Assembly: GCF_024267655.1 (NCBI RefSeq)
Contig: NZ_CP100595.1
Location: forward strand, 2,108,001 to 2,172,000
DNA: 64,000 nucleotides
Direction: 5' to 3'
DNA from: Arcobacter roscoffensis
GTDB taxonomy: Bacteria; Campylobacterota; Campylobacteria; Campylobacterales; Arcobacteraceae
Made by a program: the position numbers and the translations under genes. Shown here piece by piece: positions 51,644-60,193 of this stretch. Each line of letters opens with the position of its first letter. Position 1 is the stretch's first letter. The notes under the pieces were generated by a model. It was not told where the DNA came from and made no database searches. It was given only the letters and a program-made list of their open reading frames with translations.

Positions 51644-52666
51644 ATGTTAAAAGTAAAAATATTACTAATATTTACAATAAGTTTTCTTTGGGCAAATGAC
51701 ACAAGTAAGATTTATAAAAAAGCTCAGGAATATGAAAAAATAGGTGATTACAAAAATGCTATGATTATGTATAAAAAAGCATATGAAACTTCAAATAAAA
51801 CTGCTCAATCTAACGATCAGTACTTAGTTGATAAATCAAAAGATCAAAACTATCAAGTACAAACTTTCACTAAGTTAAAAAGTGATTTTTATGAAAAACT
51901 CATAAATAAAACAGAAGATAAAGAAGCAAACAAAGCTATAAAACAGATTCTTACAAAAAACTTTGGTTTGTATCCTTATCAAATGAACTATTTACTTCCA
52001 GTGACATTTGATGATAATAGAAAAAGTGATAGAGAAAGATTTGAAACAAAATTTCAATTTAGTATTGAAAAACCTATGACATATAATTTTCTAGGTCTAG
52101 ATGAGTCAATATCATTTGCATATACTCAAAAATCTTTTTGGCAAACAAGTGCTGATTCTGCACCATTTAGGGAAACTAACTATGAACCAGAAATATTTGT
52201 ACAGTTTCCTTATAAAAATAGTGAGACATTAAAAGGTTATAAAATAGCTTTAAATCATCAATCAAACGGTAGAAACAATGAGTTTTCAAGATCATGGAAT
52301 AGAATCTACCTAGAAGGGTATTTACAGCTATCAAAAATGTTTGTAGTTCCTAGAGTTTGGTATAGAATTCCTGAAAAAGCAGATGATGATAATCCAGATA
52401 TTGAAGATTATTATGGATATGGAGACTTAAAACTTTTATACCCTTATAAAGATCAAGTTTTTGAATTAATGGTTCGTAATAATATGAAATTTAATTCAGA
52501 AAATAAAGGTGCAGTTCAACTTGACTGGACTTTTCCTTTTCCAAGTTTTATATCATCTTCAAATACATATGGATTTATTCAAGTGTTTTCAGGTTATGGA
52601 GATAGCTTAATAGATTATGACAAAAAGATAAATAGAATTGGATTTGGTATAGCCCTATCTAGATAG
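51644..52666 (+). CDS. pldA: Outer-membrane phospholipase A (OMPLA) with N-terminal TPR-like segment
   Basis: 340 residues. A signal peptide (about 1-17) is followed by a TPR-like helix pair at about 19-50 (KAQEYEKIGDYKNAMIMYKKAY), then a 12-strand barrel domain. The catalytic triad is seen in HQSNG at 205-209 (His205, Ser207) and SRSWNR at 215-220 (Asn219). The enzyme hydrolyses membrane phospholipids as a calcium-activated dimer. It is longer than E. coli PldA at the N-terminus. Convergent with a cytochrome gene four bases further on. Confidence 0.92.
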   Translation: MLKVKILLIFTISFLWANDTSKIYKKAQEYEKIGDYKNAMIMYKKAYETSNKTAQSNDQYLVDKSKDQNYQVQTFTKLKSDFYEKLINKTEDKEANKAIKQILTKNFGLYPYQMNYLLPVTFDDNRKSDRERFETKFQFSIEKPMTYNFLGLDESISFAYTQKSFWQTSADSAPFRETNYEPEIFVQFPYKNSETLKGYKIALNHQSNGRNNEFSRSWNRIYLEGYLQLSKMFVVPRVWYRIPEKADDDNPDIEDYYGYGDLKLLYPYKDQVFELMVRNNMKFNSENKGAVQLDWTFPFPSFISSSNTYGFIQVFSGYGDSLIDYDKKINRIGFGIALSR

Positions 52667-52669
52667 AGC

Positions 52670-53095
52670 TTACTTTAAATTTTTCACATAGTAGTAAATT
52701 GCTGCGATTTCTTCTTCTACTAAAAAATATGTAGGCATTACATTTGCATAATATATAAGTTTTTCGCATACTTGCTCTTTGGGAAACTTCTTTGAAGGGT
52801 TTCTTTTTGAGTTAATTTTTTTTGAAAAAACCTTATAATCAGCTTCTTTAATACTTGGAGCTACTAAATCACACTCATATTGTTTTTTTCTATAAGTATG
52901 AGTGAAACTAACTATTTTTTTTCCTTTTGCATCATTTCCATGGCAAGTATTGCACCCTATTCCTCTAGGATTAGTATAAAGCATTTTTCCATACTCATAC
53001 TTTGTAATAAAAGTATTATCCACTTTAACCATAGGCTCATTTGCAAAAAGAAAAAAAGGTGTGATTAAAAAAAGGTATATAAATCTTCTACTCAT
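52670..53095 (-). CDS. Periplasmic monoheme cytochrome c
   Basis: 141 residues with a signal peptide (about 1-17, ending FLFANE). A heme c site CNTCHG is near residue 48-53. Later come VMPTYFLVEEEIAAIYYYVKNL, a typical C-terminal helix, where the methionine of VMPT could be the distal heme ligand. It is class I c-type, role in electron transfer unknown. It overlaps the NUDIX gene by four bases (ATGA). Confidence 0.86.
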   Translation of the reverse strand: MSRRFIYLFLITPFFLFANEPMVKVDNTFITKYEYGKMLYTNPRGIGCNTCHGNDAKGKKIVSFTHTYRKKQYECDLVAPSIKEADYKVFSKKINSKRNPSKKFPKEQVCEKLIYYANVMPTYFLVEEEIAAIYYYVKNLK

Positions 53096-53676
53096 TTTAT
53101 TCCTAAACTATTTTTATTCTTCATAAACCAATAAAAAGAGAACATAAGACCTGGTGTTTTAGCTTTACTTTCATCAAAAATAAACTCATCACTCTCATCT
53201 AGTGGAAGATACATAAGTTCAATTTGTTCATCATTTATTCCTCCACCCTTATGAGACAACATAGAGTTATTTATCTTTGCAAAATATAAATGCTGTTTAG
53301 ATCCACTAACTCCTACATTCGTATAAAATGAAGTGACCTTTAAAATAGAATCAACTTCTACTTTATATCCACATTCCTCATCTATTTCTTCTTTTACTAT
53401 TTCTTCAAGGGATTTTTCTTTATCAATAATACCTGCACAAAGTTCATAAGTACATAATTTACTATTATCATTTAAATACACAGGAGGCCTAAACTGCTTT
53501 ACTAATAAAAAAGAGTGTTTTTCTTCATGGTATAAAAGTACAGCTACACTATCATGACTTTTTACAGCTTCCCAAGCTTTATTTTTACCATTTTGATTAT
53601 ATGTTAGTCTTAATGGATGAACAAACTTTGTATTTTCTAAATCACTTGTTTTAAAATCTTTAATAATATTATTCAT
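53092..53676 (-). CDS. NUDIX hydrolase, sugar-nucleotide type
   Basis: 194 residues. The Nudix helix AGIIDKEKSLEEIVKEEIDEECGY departs from the textbook box by one residue, but matches the NUDT14/UDP-glucose pyrophosphatase form in having a short insertion before EEIDEECG. An N-terminal LRLTYNQNGKNKAWEAVKSHDSVAVLLYHEEK strand pattern and LVKQFRPPVY agree. It likely cleaves UDP- or ADP-sugars. It overlaps the cytochrome gene. Substrate is inferred. Confidence 0.82.
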   Translation of the reverse strand: MNNIIKDFKTSDLENTKFVHPLRLTYNQNGKNKAWEAVKSHDSVAVLLYHEEKHSFLLVKQFRPPVYLNDNSKLCTYELCAGIIDKEKSLEEIVKEEIDEECGYKVEVDSILKVTSFYTNVGVSGSKQHLYFAKINNSMLSHKGGGINDEQIELMYLPLDESDEFIFDESKAKTPGLMFSFYWFMKNKNSLGIK

Positions 53677-53727
53677 TTTATCTCTTTTTATTTTTTGTAT
53701 TCTATTGCTTTTATTATAAAAACTCTT

Positions 53728-54930
53728 TTAAATTTCTTTATCTTTTATATCACATTTAGCACCAGTGATTACAGATGAGAAGTTTATATAAAAAGTTGTA
53801 CCCTCATCAAGTTTTGAATCTAACTGTAATTTTAAGTCATATTCACTTGATATTCTTTTTACTATATCAAGACCTATTCCAAAACCACCTTCTATATTAT
53901 TGCTACCTCTTTTATATCTTTTGAAAATCTCTTTTTGCTCTTTTTTTGAAATACCCACACCAAAATCTTTTACACTTAAAATATTCTCTTTAATACTGAC
54001 CTCAACATTAGAGTTATTATGACTATATTTAACAGAATTTGAAATAAGATTATTTACAATTTTTTGTGTTTTTGTTTTATCCATAAATAAAATACAATCA
54101 TCTAAGTCTGCTTTTATTTCAATATTTTTAGTGATTGAAATATCATTAAAATAATCAACACTTTCTTGAACAAGTTCTTTTAAATCAAACTCTTCTATTA
54201 CATCTTCATTTGAAGCATTAAAAGCAGAAAAGTGTATGTCATTGTAAATTTGTGATATTTGTTTTGAACTACTTAAAATGTATTTCATCATCTTTTCAGG
54301 ATTTTTACCTTTTTTAAGCATGGAAACAGATGTTAATAAAACTGAAATTGGAGTATTTAACTCATGTGCTGAATCTTTTATAAACCTATCCATATGTTCC
54401 ACTTTCTCTCTAACTGGTTTTAAGAGAATTTTAGCCAATAAATAAGCAATTATTCCAATAAACACTGAACTTAAAATCAGTACAACTATTATATATACTT
54501 TTAGTTTGTTTGTATCTTGATACTCTCTACAAGACTCTAAAACAATATATTCAGTTGGAACTGAGGGTTCATTTAGTTTAACAATATAAAAATCATATAT
54601 ATCTTCCACATATTTACTTTTTGATAAGTCAACATATTTTTGCCCATCTAAACTTGAATATAAAAGTTTTTTATCTTCATCATATAAAGCATATCTTATA
54701 TGATCACTTCCATAATCTTTAGGAATAAACCTTTTATTTTTCATATAGCTATCAAGTATTTCACTTTTTATTTCCATAGAAACACTACTTATTTCCATAC
54801 TACAACTATCTTTTAACATTCTAACTTCATTGTTATAGTATAAATAAAGCATAATACTAATCAAAAGTATGGCTGAACCAATATAAATACTAAGAAAACT
54901 AATAAGGGCTTTTCTTTCATTTTTATTCAA
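53728..54930 (-). CDS. Sensor histidine kinase
   Basis: 400 residues: membrane helix 1 (about 7-30), a short periplasmic sensor (31-140), helix 2 (142-167), then the dimerisation domain with the H-box KDSAHELNTPISVL (histidine about 190) and the catalytic domain with N-box NNLISNSVKYSHN, G1 VKDFGVGISKKE and G2 GGFGIGLDIVK. It overlaps the response regulator gene by 8 bases. The ligand is unknown; the periplasmic part is small and contains conserved cysteines in CREYQD and CSME. Confidence 0.93.
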   Translation of the reverse strand: MNKNERKALISFLSIYIGSAILLISIMLYLYYNNEVRMLKDSCSMEISSVSMEIKSEILDSYMKNKRFIPKDYGSDHIRYALYDEDKKLLYSSLDGQKYVDLSKSKYVEDIYDFYIVKLNEPSVPTEYIVLESCREYQDTNKLKVYIIVVLILSSVFIGIIAYLLAKILLKPVREKVEHMDRFIKDSAHELNTPISVLLTSVSMLKKGKNPEKMMKYILSSSKQISQIYNDIHFSAFNASNEDVIEEFDLKELVQESVDYFNDISITKNIEIKADLDDCILFMDKTKTQKIVNNLISNSVKYSHNNSNVEVSIKENILSVKDFGVGISKKEQKEIFKRYKRGSNNIEGGFGIGLDIVKRISSEYDLKLQLDSKLDEGTTFYINFSSVITGAKCDIKDKEI

Positions 54931-55582
54931 ATTTATACCCTATACCTCTAATAGTTTTTATTCTATCTTTTCCAATAATTTCTCTTAAATTTTTTATATA
55001 AACCCTAATAGTTGCATCAGTTGGCATATCTTCATAAGCCCAAATGTTTTGAAGTAGTTCTTCACTAGAAACTACCCTATTTCTATGGTTACAAAAATAC
55101 TTTAAAATATCTCTTTCTTTTTGAGCAATACTTACACTTTTATTATCTAATAATATCAAACATGAGTCAGGTTCAAAAAATAGTTTTTCATCAATTTGTA
55201 TATTACTATTTTGCTCAATTGAAAACTGTCTACAAAGTTTCATAATTCTTTGGTCTAATTCTTCTAAATCAAAGGGCTTTTTTATATAATCATCAACACC
55301 ATTTTCAAATGAATCTTTTAAATGTTTTGTGTCTTGATAAGCAGTAAGAATTATTACAGGAGTACTGTTCTTGTAATCTTCTCTTATAGTTTTTAAAACT
55401 TCTATTCCTGTCATTATTGGAGTATTTATATCAAGTAGAGCAAAATCAAACTTTTCATCTATTAAATACTCTAATGCTTCTTGTCCATTTGTACATAAAG
55501 TAACATCATAACCTTTGTCTTCCAAATGATCACTTAGCAAATCATTTAATGCCATATCATCTTCTAATAGTAGTACTCTCAT
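54923..55582 (-). CDS. OmpR-family response regulator
   Basis: 219 residues. The receiver has acidic EDD at 7-9, the phosphoacceptor Asp51 in LLDINTP, and lysine in YIKKPF. The C-terminal winged helix (about 130-219) has QKERDILKYFCNHRNRVVSSEEL and TIRVYIKNLREIIG, the OmpR/PhoB type. It would bind DNA as a dimer when phosphorylated by the kinase encoded next to it. It follows the membrane protein gene after 58 bases and has a likely promoter of its own. Confidence 0.95.
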   Translation of the reverse strand: MRVLLLEDDMALNDLLSDHLEDKGYDVTLCTNGQEALEYLIDEKFDFALLDINTPIMTGIEVLKTIREDYKNSTPVIILTAYQDTKHLKDSFENGVDDYIKKPFDLEELDQRIMKLCRQFSIEQNSNIQIDEKLFFEPDSCLILLDNKSVSIAQKERDILKYFCNHRNRVVSSEELLQNIWAYEDMPTDATIRVYIKNLREIIGKDRIKTIRGIGYKFE

Positions 55583-55608
55583 ATATATCCTATTTATAAA
55601 TATGAGAT

Positions 55609-55614
55609 ATTATA
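55609..55614 (-). promoter_or_regulatory. -10 box upstream of the response regulator
   Basis: TATAAT on the minus strand, about 27 bases before the ATG at 55582, with TAGGATAT as the ribosome site. Confidence 0.4.
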
Positions 55615-55640
55615 ATATAAGTTTGTTTATTTCTTGTAAA

Positions 55641-56426
55641 TTAAATTAATTTGAAAATTCTCATAAGTTTTGTTTGAATCAATATATAAACAACAGATGC
55701 TACAAAAGCTAAAACTGTACCTATTAAAATTCCATAAGGCTCATAAGTATAAAAAACCACTAATGAATAAATAACAACCGAACTTAAACCAAAAGGTGTA
55801 TTTTTTATTATAGTTCTAGCTTGTAAATTACTATGTCTAAAATGAATTATTAATAATAGTGGCAAGAGAATAGTAGGAAAGGCTGAAAAAATACCAGCAA
55901 GATTTGGATCTACATATTTAGGTAGACTTGAAACAATTAAAAAAATACCTATTGTAATAATAGACCTAAAAAGTAAATCAAGAAAAGATACTTTTTCTTT
56001 TTTTTCAATTGAATGATTCTGTTTTTTTGCAAAATATACAGATGAAATCAACATTAATATTATAACTATTAAAGGTGTAAAAATTATATGTGGAGGAATA
56101 AATGATATAATATATGCGATTAAAAGATAAGAAAGGAAAGAGATTAAAAGACTCATTGAAATCTCTAATTTACCTTTATAAAAAGTACTAATATAATAAC
56201 CTATACAAAAAGCAAGTGCTGCAAAAAGACCATGTATATTATATAATGCTACATTAGTTACATAATCTACACCATTTTCAACTGCAAAAAATAAAAGTGT
56301 GATTGAGCTTCCTACAGGAAGTCCTGATAAAATACCTGAGATTTTGGGACTTAGTTTTTCTGCAATAAAACTAAGAGTTAAAACTAGTACAACAACAGAT
56401 ATAGATTTTATTATTAAAAGTTCCAA
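55641..56426 (-). CDS. Internally duplicated membrane protein, unknown transporter-like
   Basis: 261 residues, eight to nine hydrophobic helices, TTG start with AAGGAA upstream. The two halves look related: EKLSPKISGILSGLP near residue 23-37 and KYVDPNLAGIFSAFP near residue 168-182 share an SP/DP-x2-(A/S)GI-S-x2-P pattern, each followed by a hydrophobic stretch. This is the look of a small transporter made by gene duplication. I do not recognise the family. It lies just upstream of the two-component pair, whose signal it may help sense or whose output it may be. Confidence 0.7.
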   Translation of the reverse strand: MELLIIKSISVVVLVLTLSFIAEKLSPKISGILSGLPVGSSITLLFFAVENGVDYVTNVALYNIHGLFAALAFCIGYYISTFYKGKLEISMSLLISFLSYLLIAYIISFIPPHIIFTPLIVIILMLISSVYFAKKQNHSIEKKEKVSFLDLLFRSIITIGIFLIVSSLPKYVDPNLAGIFSAFPTILLPLLLIIHFRHSNLQARTIIKNTPFGLSSVVIYSLVVFYTYEPYGILIGTVLAFVASVVYILIQTKLMRIFKLI

Positions 56427-56436
56427 GATAGATTCC

Positions 56437-56603
56437 TTGTAATAAATGAAGTAAAGACTATGTAAGGCGGTATATTAAAGAGTATTAGGTCACTACAAAA
56501 GAAAGAAGAATTCATATAAAGTATTATATAATAACCTATTATTGGCGTTGTAGTAAAAGTATAAAAACTACAACTATTTTTTACATAGTCCACTTCATTA
56601 CAA
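56437..56603. repeat. Inverted-repeat element, MITE-like or IS remnant
   Basis: Left arm 56437-56465 and right arm 56581-56603 are complementary: both contain TTGTAAT, TGAAGT and GACTATGTAA in the same order, with small gaps. The unit from TGAAGT to ACTTCA (56447-56597, 151 bases) starts with TG and ends with CA, as transposon ends often do. No target duplication or transposase was found. It could instead be a structured RNA. Confidence 0.5.
56547..56574 (+). repeat. Inner hairpin with T tail
   Basis: GTTGTAGT (56547-56554) pairs with ACTACAAC (56567-56574), 12-base loop, followed by TATTTTTT. It may terminate transcription on the plus strand or be part of the folded element around it. Confidence 0.5.
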
Positions 56604-56785
56604 TAGCAAAAAAGATAGATAGAAGTGGATTAAAATATTATGTTTATTAACAAAAACTAAGGGTTAAGACTTAATTTTAAAACTATTTCTTCAGGAGTCT
56701 TCTATCACACTATCCTTTTTGAACTTTGTAAGTATATATAAAATACAATTAATTTCAGATTAATTGTACAAAAGTTTCATATTTT

Positions 56786-57289
56786 CTATCTAAAGTTATC
56801 AAAAACAAGTGGAGCTTTTAACTCTAAACTTTTTAAGTGCTTCATTACAGTTTGTAAGTCATCAATATTTTTTCCTGTAACTCTTATCTCATCACCTTGA
56901 TTTACAGCAGTAACTTTTAGTTTTAGTTTTTTGATTTCATTTTGAATAGTTTTTGCTTCATCTTTTTCTATACTATCAATAACTTTGTATGTGAATTTTC
57001 TATTTGCACCACTTGAATCTTCTGTTTTTAATTCCTCTAGTGAGTTAATAGATAAACCTCTTTTATTCATTTTAGAAATTAAGATATCCTTCATAGCATC
57101 AATCTTATTATCACTTGCACTAATTAGTGTCAAAGTTTTTGCACCTTGGTTAAAATCGATCTCTTTTGAGATACCTTTAAAATCGTATCTATTATCTATC
57201 TCTTTTTGAGCTTGAATTACTGCATTTTTCATCTCTTGCATATCAAGTTTTGCAGAAATATCAAATTGATGTTCTTTAGCTTTTGCCAT
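56786..57289 (-). CDS. yajQ: YajQ-family nucleotide-binding protein
   Basis: 167 residues. The start MAKAKEHQFDISAKLDMQEMKNAVIQA, the ISKEIDFNQGAKTLTL strand and the end IDDLQTVMKHLKSL are typical of YajQ, a two-domain ferredoxin-like protein. Xanthomonas and Pseudomonas homologues bind c-di-GMP and affect transcription; whether this one does is unknown. A diguanylate cyclase occurs in the same window. TATAAT at 57322-57327 is its probable -10. Confidence 0.93.
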   Translation of the reverse strand: MAKAKEHQFDISAKLDMQEMKNAVIQAQKEIDNRYDFKGISKEIDFNQGAKTLTLISASDNKIDAMKDILISKMNKRGLSINSLEELKTEDSSGANRKFTYKVIDSIEKDEAKTIQNEIKKLKLKVTAVNQGDEIRVTGKNIDDLQTVMKHLKSLELKAPLVFDNFR

Positions 57290-57321
57290 AAATGTTTCCT
57301 TTGATTTTAAATTAGAAGAAG

Positions 57322-57327
57322 ATTATA
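57322..57327 (-). promoter_or_regulatory. -10 box upstream of yajQ
   Basis: On the minus strand TTTGATATAATC, 33 bases before the ATG at 57289. Confidence 0.45.
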
Positions 57328-57372
57328 TCAAAGAAAAAGAAAGGATTTGTTTATAATTTAAGTAGTTTTAAG

Positions 57373-57398
57373 TATATGGCTAAATAAATAGCCATATA
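57373..57398 (-). terminator. Hairpin after uraA
   Basis: TATATGGCTA (57373-57382) with TAGCCATATA (57389-57398), loop AATAAA, 16 bases beyond the uraA stop. No strong T run on the minus side. Confidence 0.55.
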
Positions 57399-57413
57399 TT
57401 TTATGATAAAGGA

Positions 57414-58670
57414 TTAGATTGCTTCATCACTTTCATCTTTACTTGGCTGTGGTAAAACAAGATTTAAAATAATACCAACAATAGCTCCAAGACCAATTCC
57501 AGAAAATGGAACCCCACCAAAGTTAAATGTCATTCCACCAATAGAAAATACTAAAATCATTGAAACAATAACCATATTTCTAGGACAAGTAAAATCAGTT
57601 TTTGCTTTTACTAAAGTAGAAATACCTAAAGTTGCAATAATACCAAAAAGTAAAAGCATAATTCCACCCATTACAACAGTAGGAATAGTTGCAAGTAAAC
57701 CTCCAAGTTTTCCAACAAATGCAAGTGCAATTGCACAAATAGCAGCCCAAGTCATAATTGCAGGATTATAAGCTTTTGTAACAGTTACTGCCCCTGTAAC
57801 TTCCGAATATGTAGTATTTGGTGGTCCACCAAATAATGAAGCAACAGAAGTAGCCAAACCATCACCTAGAAGTGTATTTTTTAAACCTGGCTTTTTTAAG
57901 TAATCTTTTTTCGTAACATTTGAAATAGCTAGCATATCTCCAATATGTTCAATAGCAGGAGCTATAGCAATTGGCAATATAAATAAAATAGCATGCCAGT
58001 TAAATTCAGGTGCTGTAAAATTTGGTATTGCAAACCAAGCTGCATTTTTAAAAGCTGAAAAATCAACTATTCCATAAAATAAAGATAAGGCATAACCTAC
58101 AATAATACCACATAAAATAGGAATAAGTTTGAATATTCCTTTAGCTTTTAAAGATACTAATACAGTTACAAGCAAAGATACCATTGATATGATAATTGCT
58201 TTATCAAAATCTACAAGAACAGCAGATCCGTCACCTGTTTTTCCCATAGCTAAGTTTACTGCAACAGGAGATAAAATAAGTCCAATAGACATAATTACAG
58301 GACCTACAACAACAGCAGGTAAAAGTCTATGTAAAAAGCCATCCCCTTTAAGTCTAATTAGAAAACTTAAAAATACATATAATAAACCAGCAGCTACTAA
58401 TCCTGACATAGTTGCTGCAATTCCCCAAGTTTGAACCCCATGTGAAATAGGAGCAATAAAAGCAAAAGAAGATGCTAAAAAAATAGGAGGAATAGCTCCT
58501 CTATTTACAAATTGAAATACTAAAGTACCAATACCAGCTGTGAAAAGTGCAACACTTGGATCTAGTCCCGTTAAAATAGGAACAAGCACAAGTGCACCAA
58601 AGGCTACAAATAAAAATTGTAAACCTAAAATCGAATCCTTGACTCTAAAATTGTAATCAGTGGCGTTCAT
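57414..58670 (-). CDS. uraA: Uracil permease (NCS2/UraA type)
   Basis: 418 residues with about 14 membrane helices. Family motifs are LASSFAFIAPI near residue 66, the IEHIGDMLAISNVTKKD block around 240-256 (substrate-binding glutamate), and GLATSVASLFGGPPNTTYSEVTGAV. It imports uracil with protons. The divergent gene is upp, which converts the uracil to UMP, so uptake and salvage sit together. Xanthine-type relatives are possible, but the linkage favours uracil. Confidence 0.9.
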   Translation of the reverse strand: MNATDYNFRVKDSILGLQFLFVAFGALVLVPILTGLDPSVALFTAGIGTLVFQFVNRGAIPPIFLASSFAFIAPISHGVQTWGIAATMSGLVAAGLLYVFLSFLIRLKGDGFLHRLLPAVVVGPVIMSIGLILSPVAVNLAMGKTGDGSAVLVDFDKAIIISMVSLLVTVLVSLKAKGIFKLIPILCGIIVGYALSLFYGIVDFSAFKNAAWFAIPNFTAPEFNWHAILFILPIAIAPAIEHIGDMLAISNVTKKDYLKKPGLKNTLLGDGLATSVASLFGGPPNTTYSEVTGAVTVTKAYNPAIMTWAAICAIALAFVGKLGGLLATIPTVVMGGIMLLLFGIIATLGISTLVKAKTDFTCPRNMVIVSMILVFSIGGMTFNFGGVPFSGIGLGAIVGIILNLVLPQPSKDESDEAI

Positions 58671-58802
58671 AAAACCTCTTTGTGAAAAATTTAACCTAAA
58701 ATGATAACAAATTAATCGTTAATAAAAATTAAATTTATATGCAATTTATAAGCAATTTTTCAGTATTATATAAACTTTAAAATAAAATAATGGGGATTTT
58801 AT

Positions 58803-59426
58803 ATGTATAAAGAGAGTTCTAATGTTGTTGTTAAACATTTAGTAAACAGATTAAGAGATACAAGAACTGCTTCAAATGAATTTAGATTAACTATTGAAGA
58901 AATTTCAAGAATCATAGTATCAGAAGCATTAAGTGATTTTGAAACAGTAACTCAAAATATCAATACTTGGCAAGGTGCCTTAGATGTTGAAATGATTGAA
59001 GTTCAAAAACTAGTACTTGTTCCAATTTTAAGAGCTGGGGAGCCAATGCTTACAGGTATTTTAAGAACACTTCCATATGCAAGAAGTGGTTTTTTAGCTA
59101 TGAAAAGAGATGAAGAAACTGCTTTAAGTAAACTATTTTATGAAAATATTCCTGCAATTGAAGATAAAACTGTTCTACTATTAGATCCAATGATTGCAAC
59201 AGGTGGTTCACTAATAGATGGTATTGACTACTTAAAATCAAAGGGTGCTAAAAGAATTATTTCATTAAATATTTTAGGTTGTCCAGAGGGAGTTGAAAGT
59301 GTACAAAAAGCTCACCCAGATGTAGATATCTATATTGCTCAAATTGATGAAAGACTTGATGAAAACAAATATATTAGACCAGGTCTAGGAGATGCAGGAG
59401 ATAGAGCCTTTAATACAAATGGCTAA
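58803..59426 (+). CDS. upp: Uracil phosphoribosyltransferase
   Basis: 207 residues. The PRPP loop VLLLDPMIATGGSL is near residue 120-133, and the C-terminal uracil-binding YIRPGLGDAGDRAFNT is fully conserved. It makes UMP from uracil and PRPP. It lies opposite uraA, and its last four bases overlap the convergent YeeZ-like gene. Complete. Confidence 0.97.
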   Translation: MYKESSNVVVKHLVNRLRDTRTASNEFRLTIEEISRIIVSEALSDFETVTQNINTWQGALDVEMIEVQKLVLVPILRAGEPMLTGILRTLPYARSGFLAMKRDEETALSKLFYENIPAIEDKTVLLLDPMIATGGSLIDGIDYLKSKGAKRIISLNILGCPEGVESVQKAHPDVDIYIAQIDERLDENKYIRPGLGDAGDRAFNTNG

Positions 59427-60193
59427 TCATACTGCATAGGGTTTTGGTATTTATACCTAAATCCTAAACTCTCAATTCTACTTCCATCAATTATTCGATT
59501 TAAAACTTTTTTATTTGTATACTCCAAAATAGGTTTTTCAAAATTATACTTTTTTGCATTTGATTCATATAAATCATCTCTTAAAGGGTGAGTATTTGAA
59601 CAAAGATTGTATATACCTTCAATATCATTTTTTATTGCAAAAATAGTTGCCCTTATTACATCATCTAAATGTACATGATTTATTTTTTTATTTGAGCTTT
59701 TTAAAACTTTACCACTAAAATATTTTCCAGCAATTCTATCATTTCCCATAAGACCAGAACATCTAAATATTACATGACTTCTTTTAGCCACTTGTTCTGC
59801 TTCAAAAACTATCAGCTTTGAGTCTTCTTTTTTTATCTTGTACTCTTCTGTAAAAGACTCTTCAAAACTTGGATAAATAGAAGTTGAACTAATAAAAAAT
59901 ATCTTTTGGATATTTGTGATTTTTGAATGAGTATATATCTTTTGTAAAAATAAAAGATAGTCCTCAAATTTTGAGGGAGGATAGTTAATAAATAAAAAAT
60001 CACAATCAAGTAATGAGTCTAAACTATCAAGCTGCTTTTCATTTAAAACATAAGGGTTAAAGCCCTCATGCTTTAAAGAATCAAATCTTGTGTCATCTTT
60101 TATAGACACTTTAACATTATAGTCCTCTTTTAAACTACAAGCTAAGGCATAACCTAACCATCCAGTACCTAATATTGAAAATGTTTTTTTCAT
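59423..60193 (-). CDS. YeeZ-like NAD(P)-binding epimerase-fold protein
   Basis: 256 residues. A Rossmann start FSILGTGWLGYALACSL gives GxGxxG, then FFISSTSIYPSF and EAEQVAKRSHVIFRCSGLMG, which correspond to SDR-like steps; the usual catalytic YxxxK is absent. NHVHLDDVIRATIFAI follows. This is the YeeZ/extended atypical SDR group, function unclear. It is preceded by the ion channel gene with a 4-base overlap (ATGA). Confidence 0.8.
   Translation of the reverse strand: MKKTFSILGTGWLGYALACSLKEDYNVKVSIKDDTRFDSLKHEGFNPYVLNEKQLDSLDSLLDCDFLFINYPPSKFEDYLLFLQKIYTHSKITNIQKIFFISSTSIYPSFEESFTEEYKIKKEDSKLIVFEAEQVAKRSHVIFRCSGLMGNDRIAGKYFSGKVLKSSNKKINHVHLDDVIRATIFAIKNDIEGIYNLCSNTHPLRDDLYESNAKKYNFEKPILEYTNKKVLNRIIDGSRIESLGFRYKYQNPMQYD

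Larger units (their letters stand above)
56427..56785. other. Gene-free 359-base region with inverted repeats
   Basis: No credible ORF. It carries a long imperfect inverted repeat, an inner hairpin, a truncated third copy of the repeat core (AGAAGTGGAT near 56621-56630) and AT-rich DNA before yajQ. Confidence 0.6.

Noticed and set aside
56447-56597. Complete insertion sequence
   Set aside because: The unit is only 151 bases, has no transposase frame, and its flanks show no target duplication.
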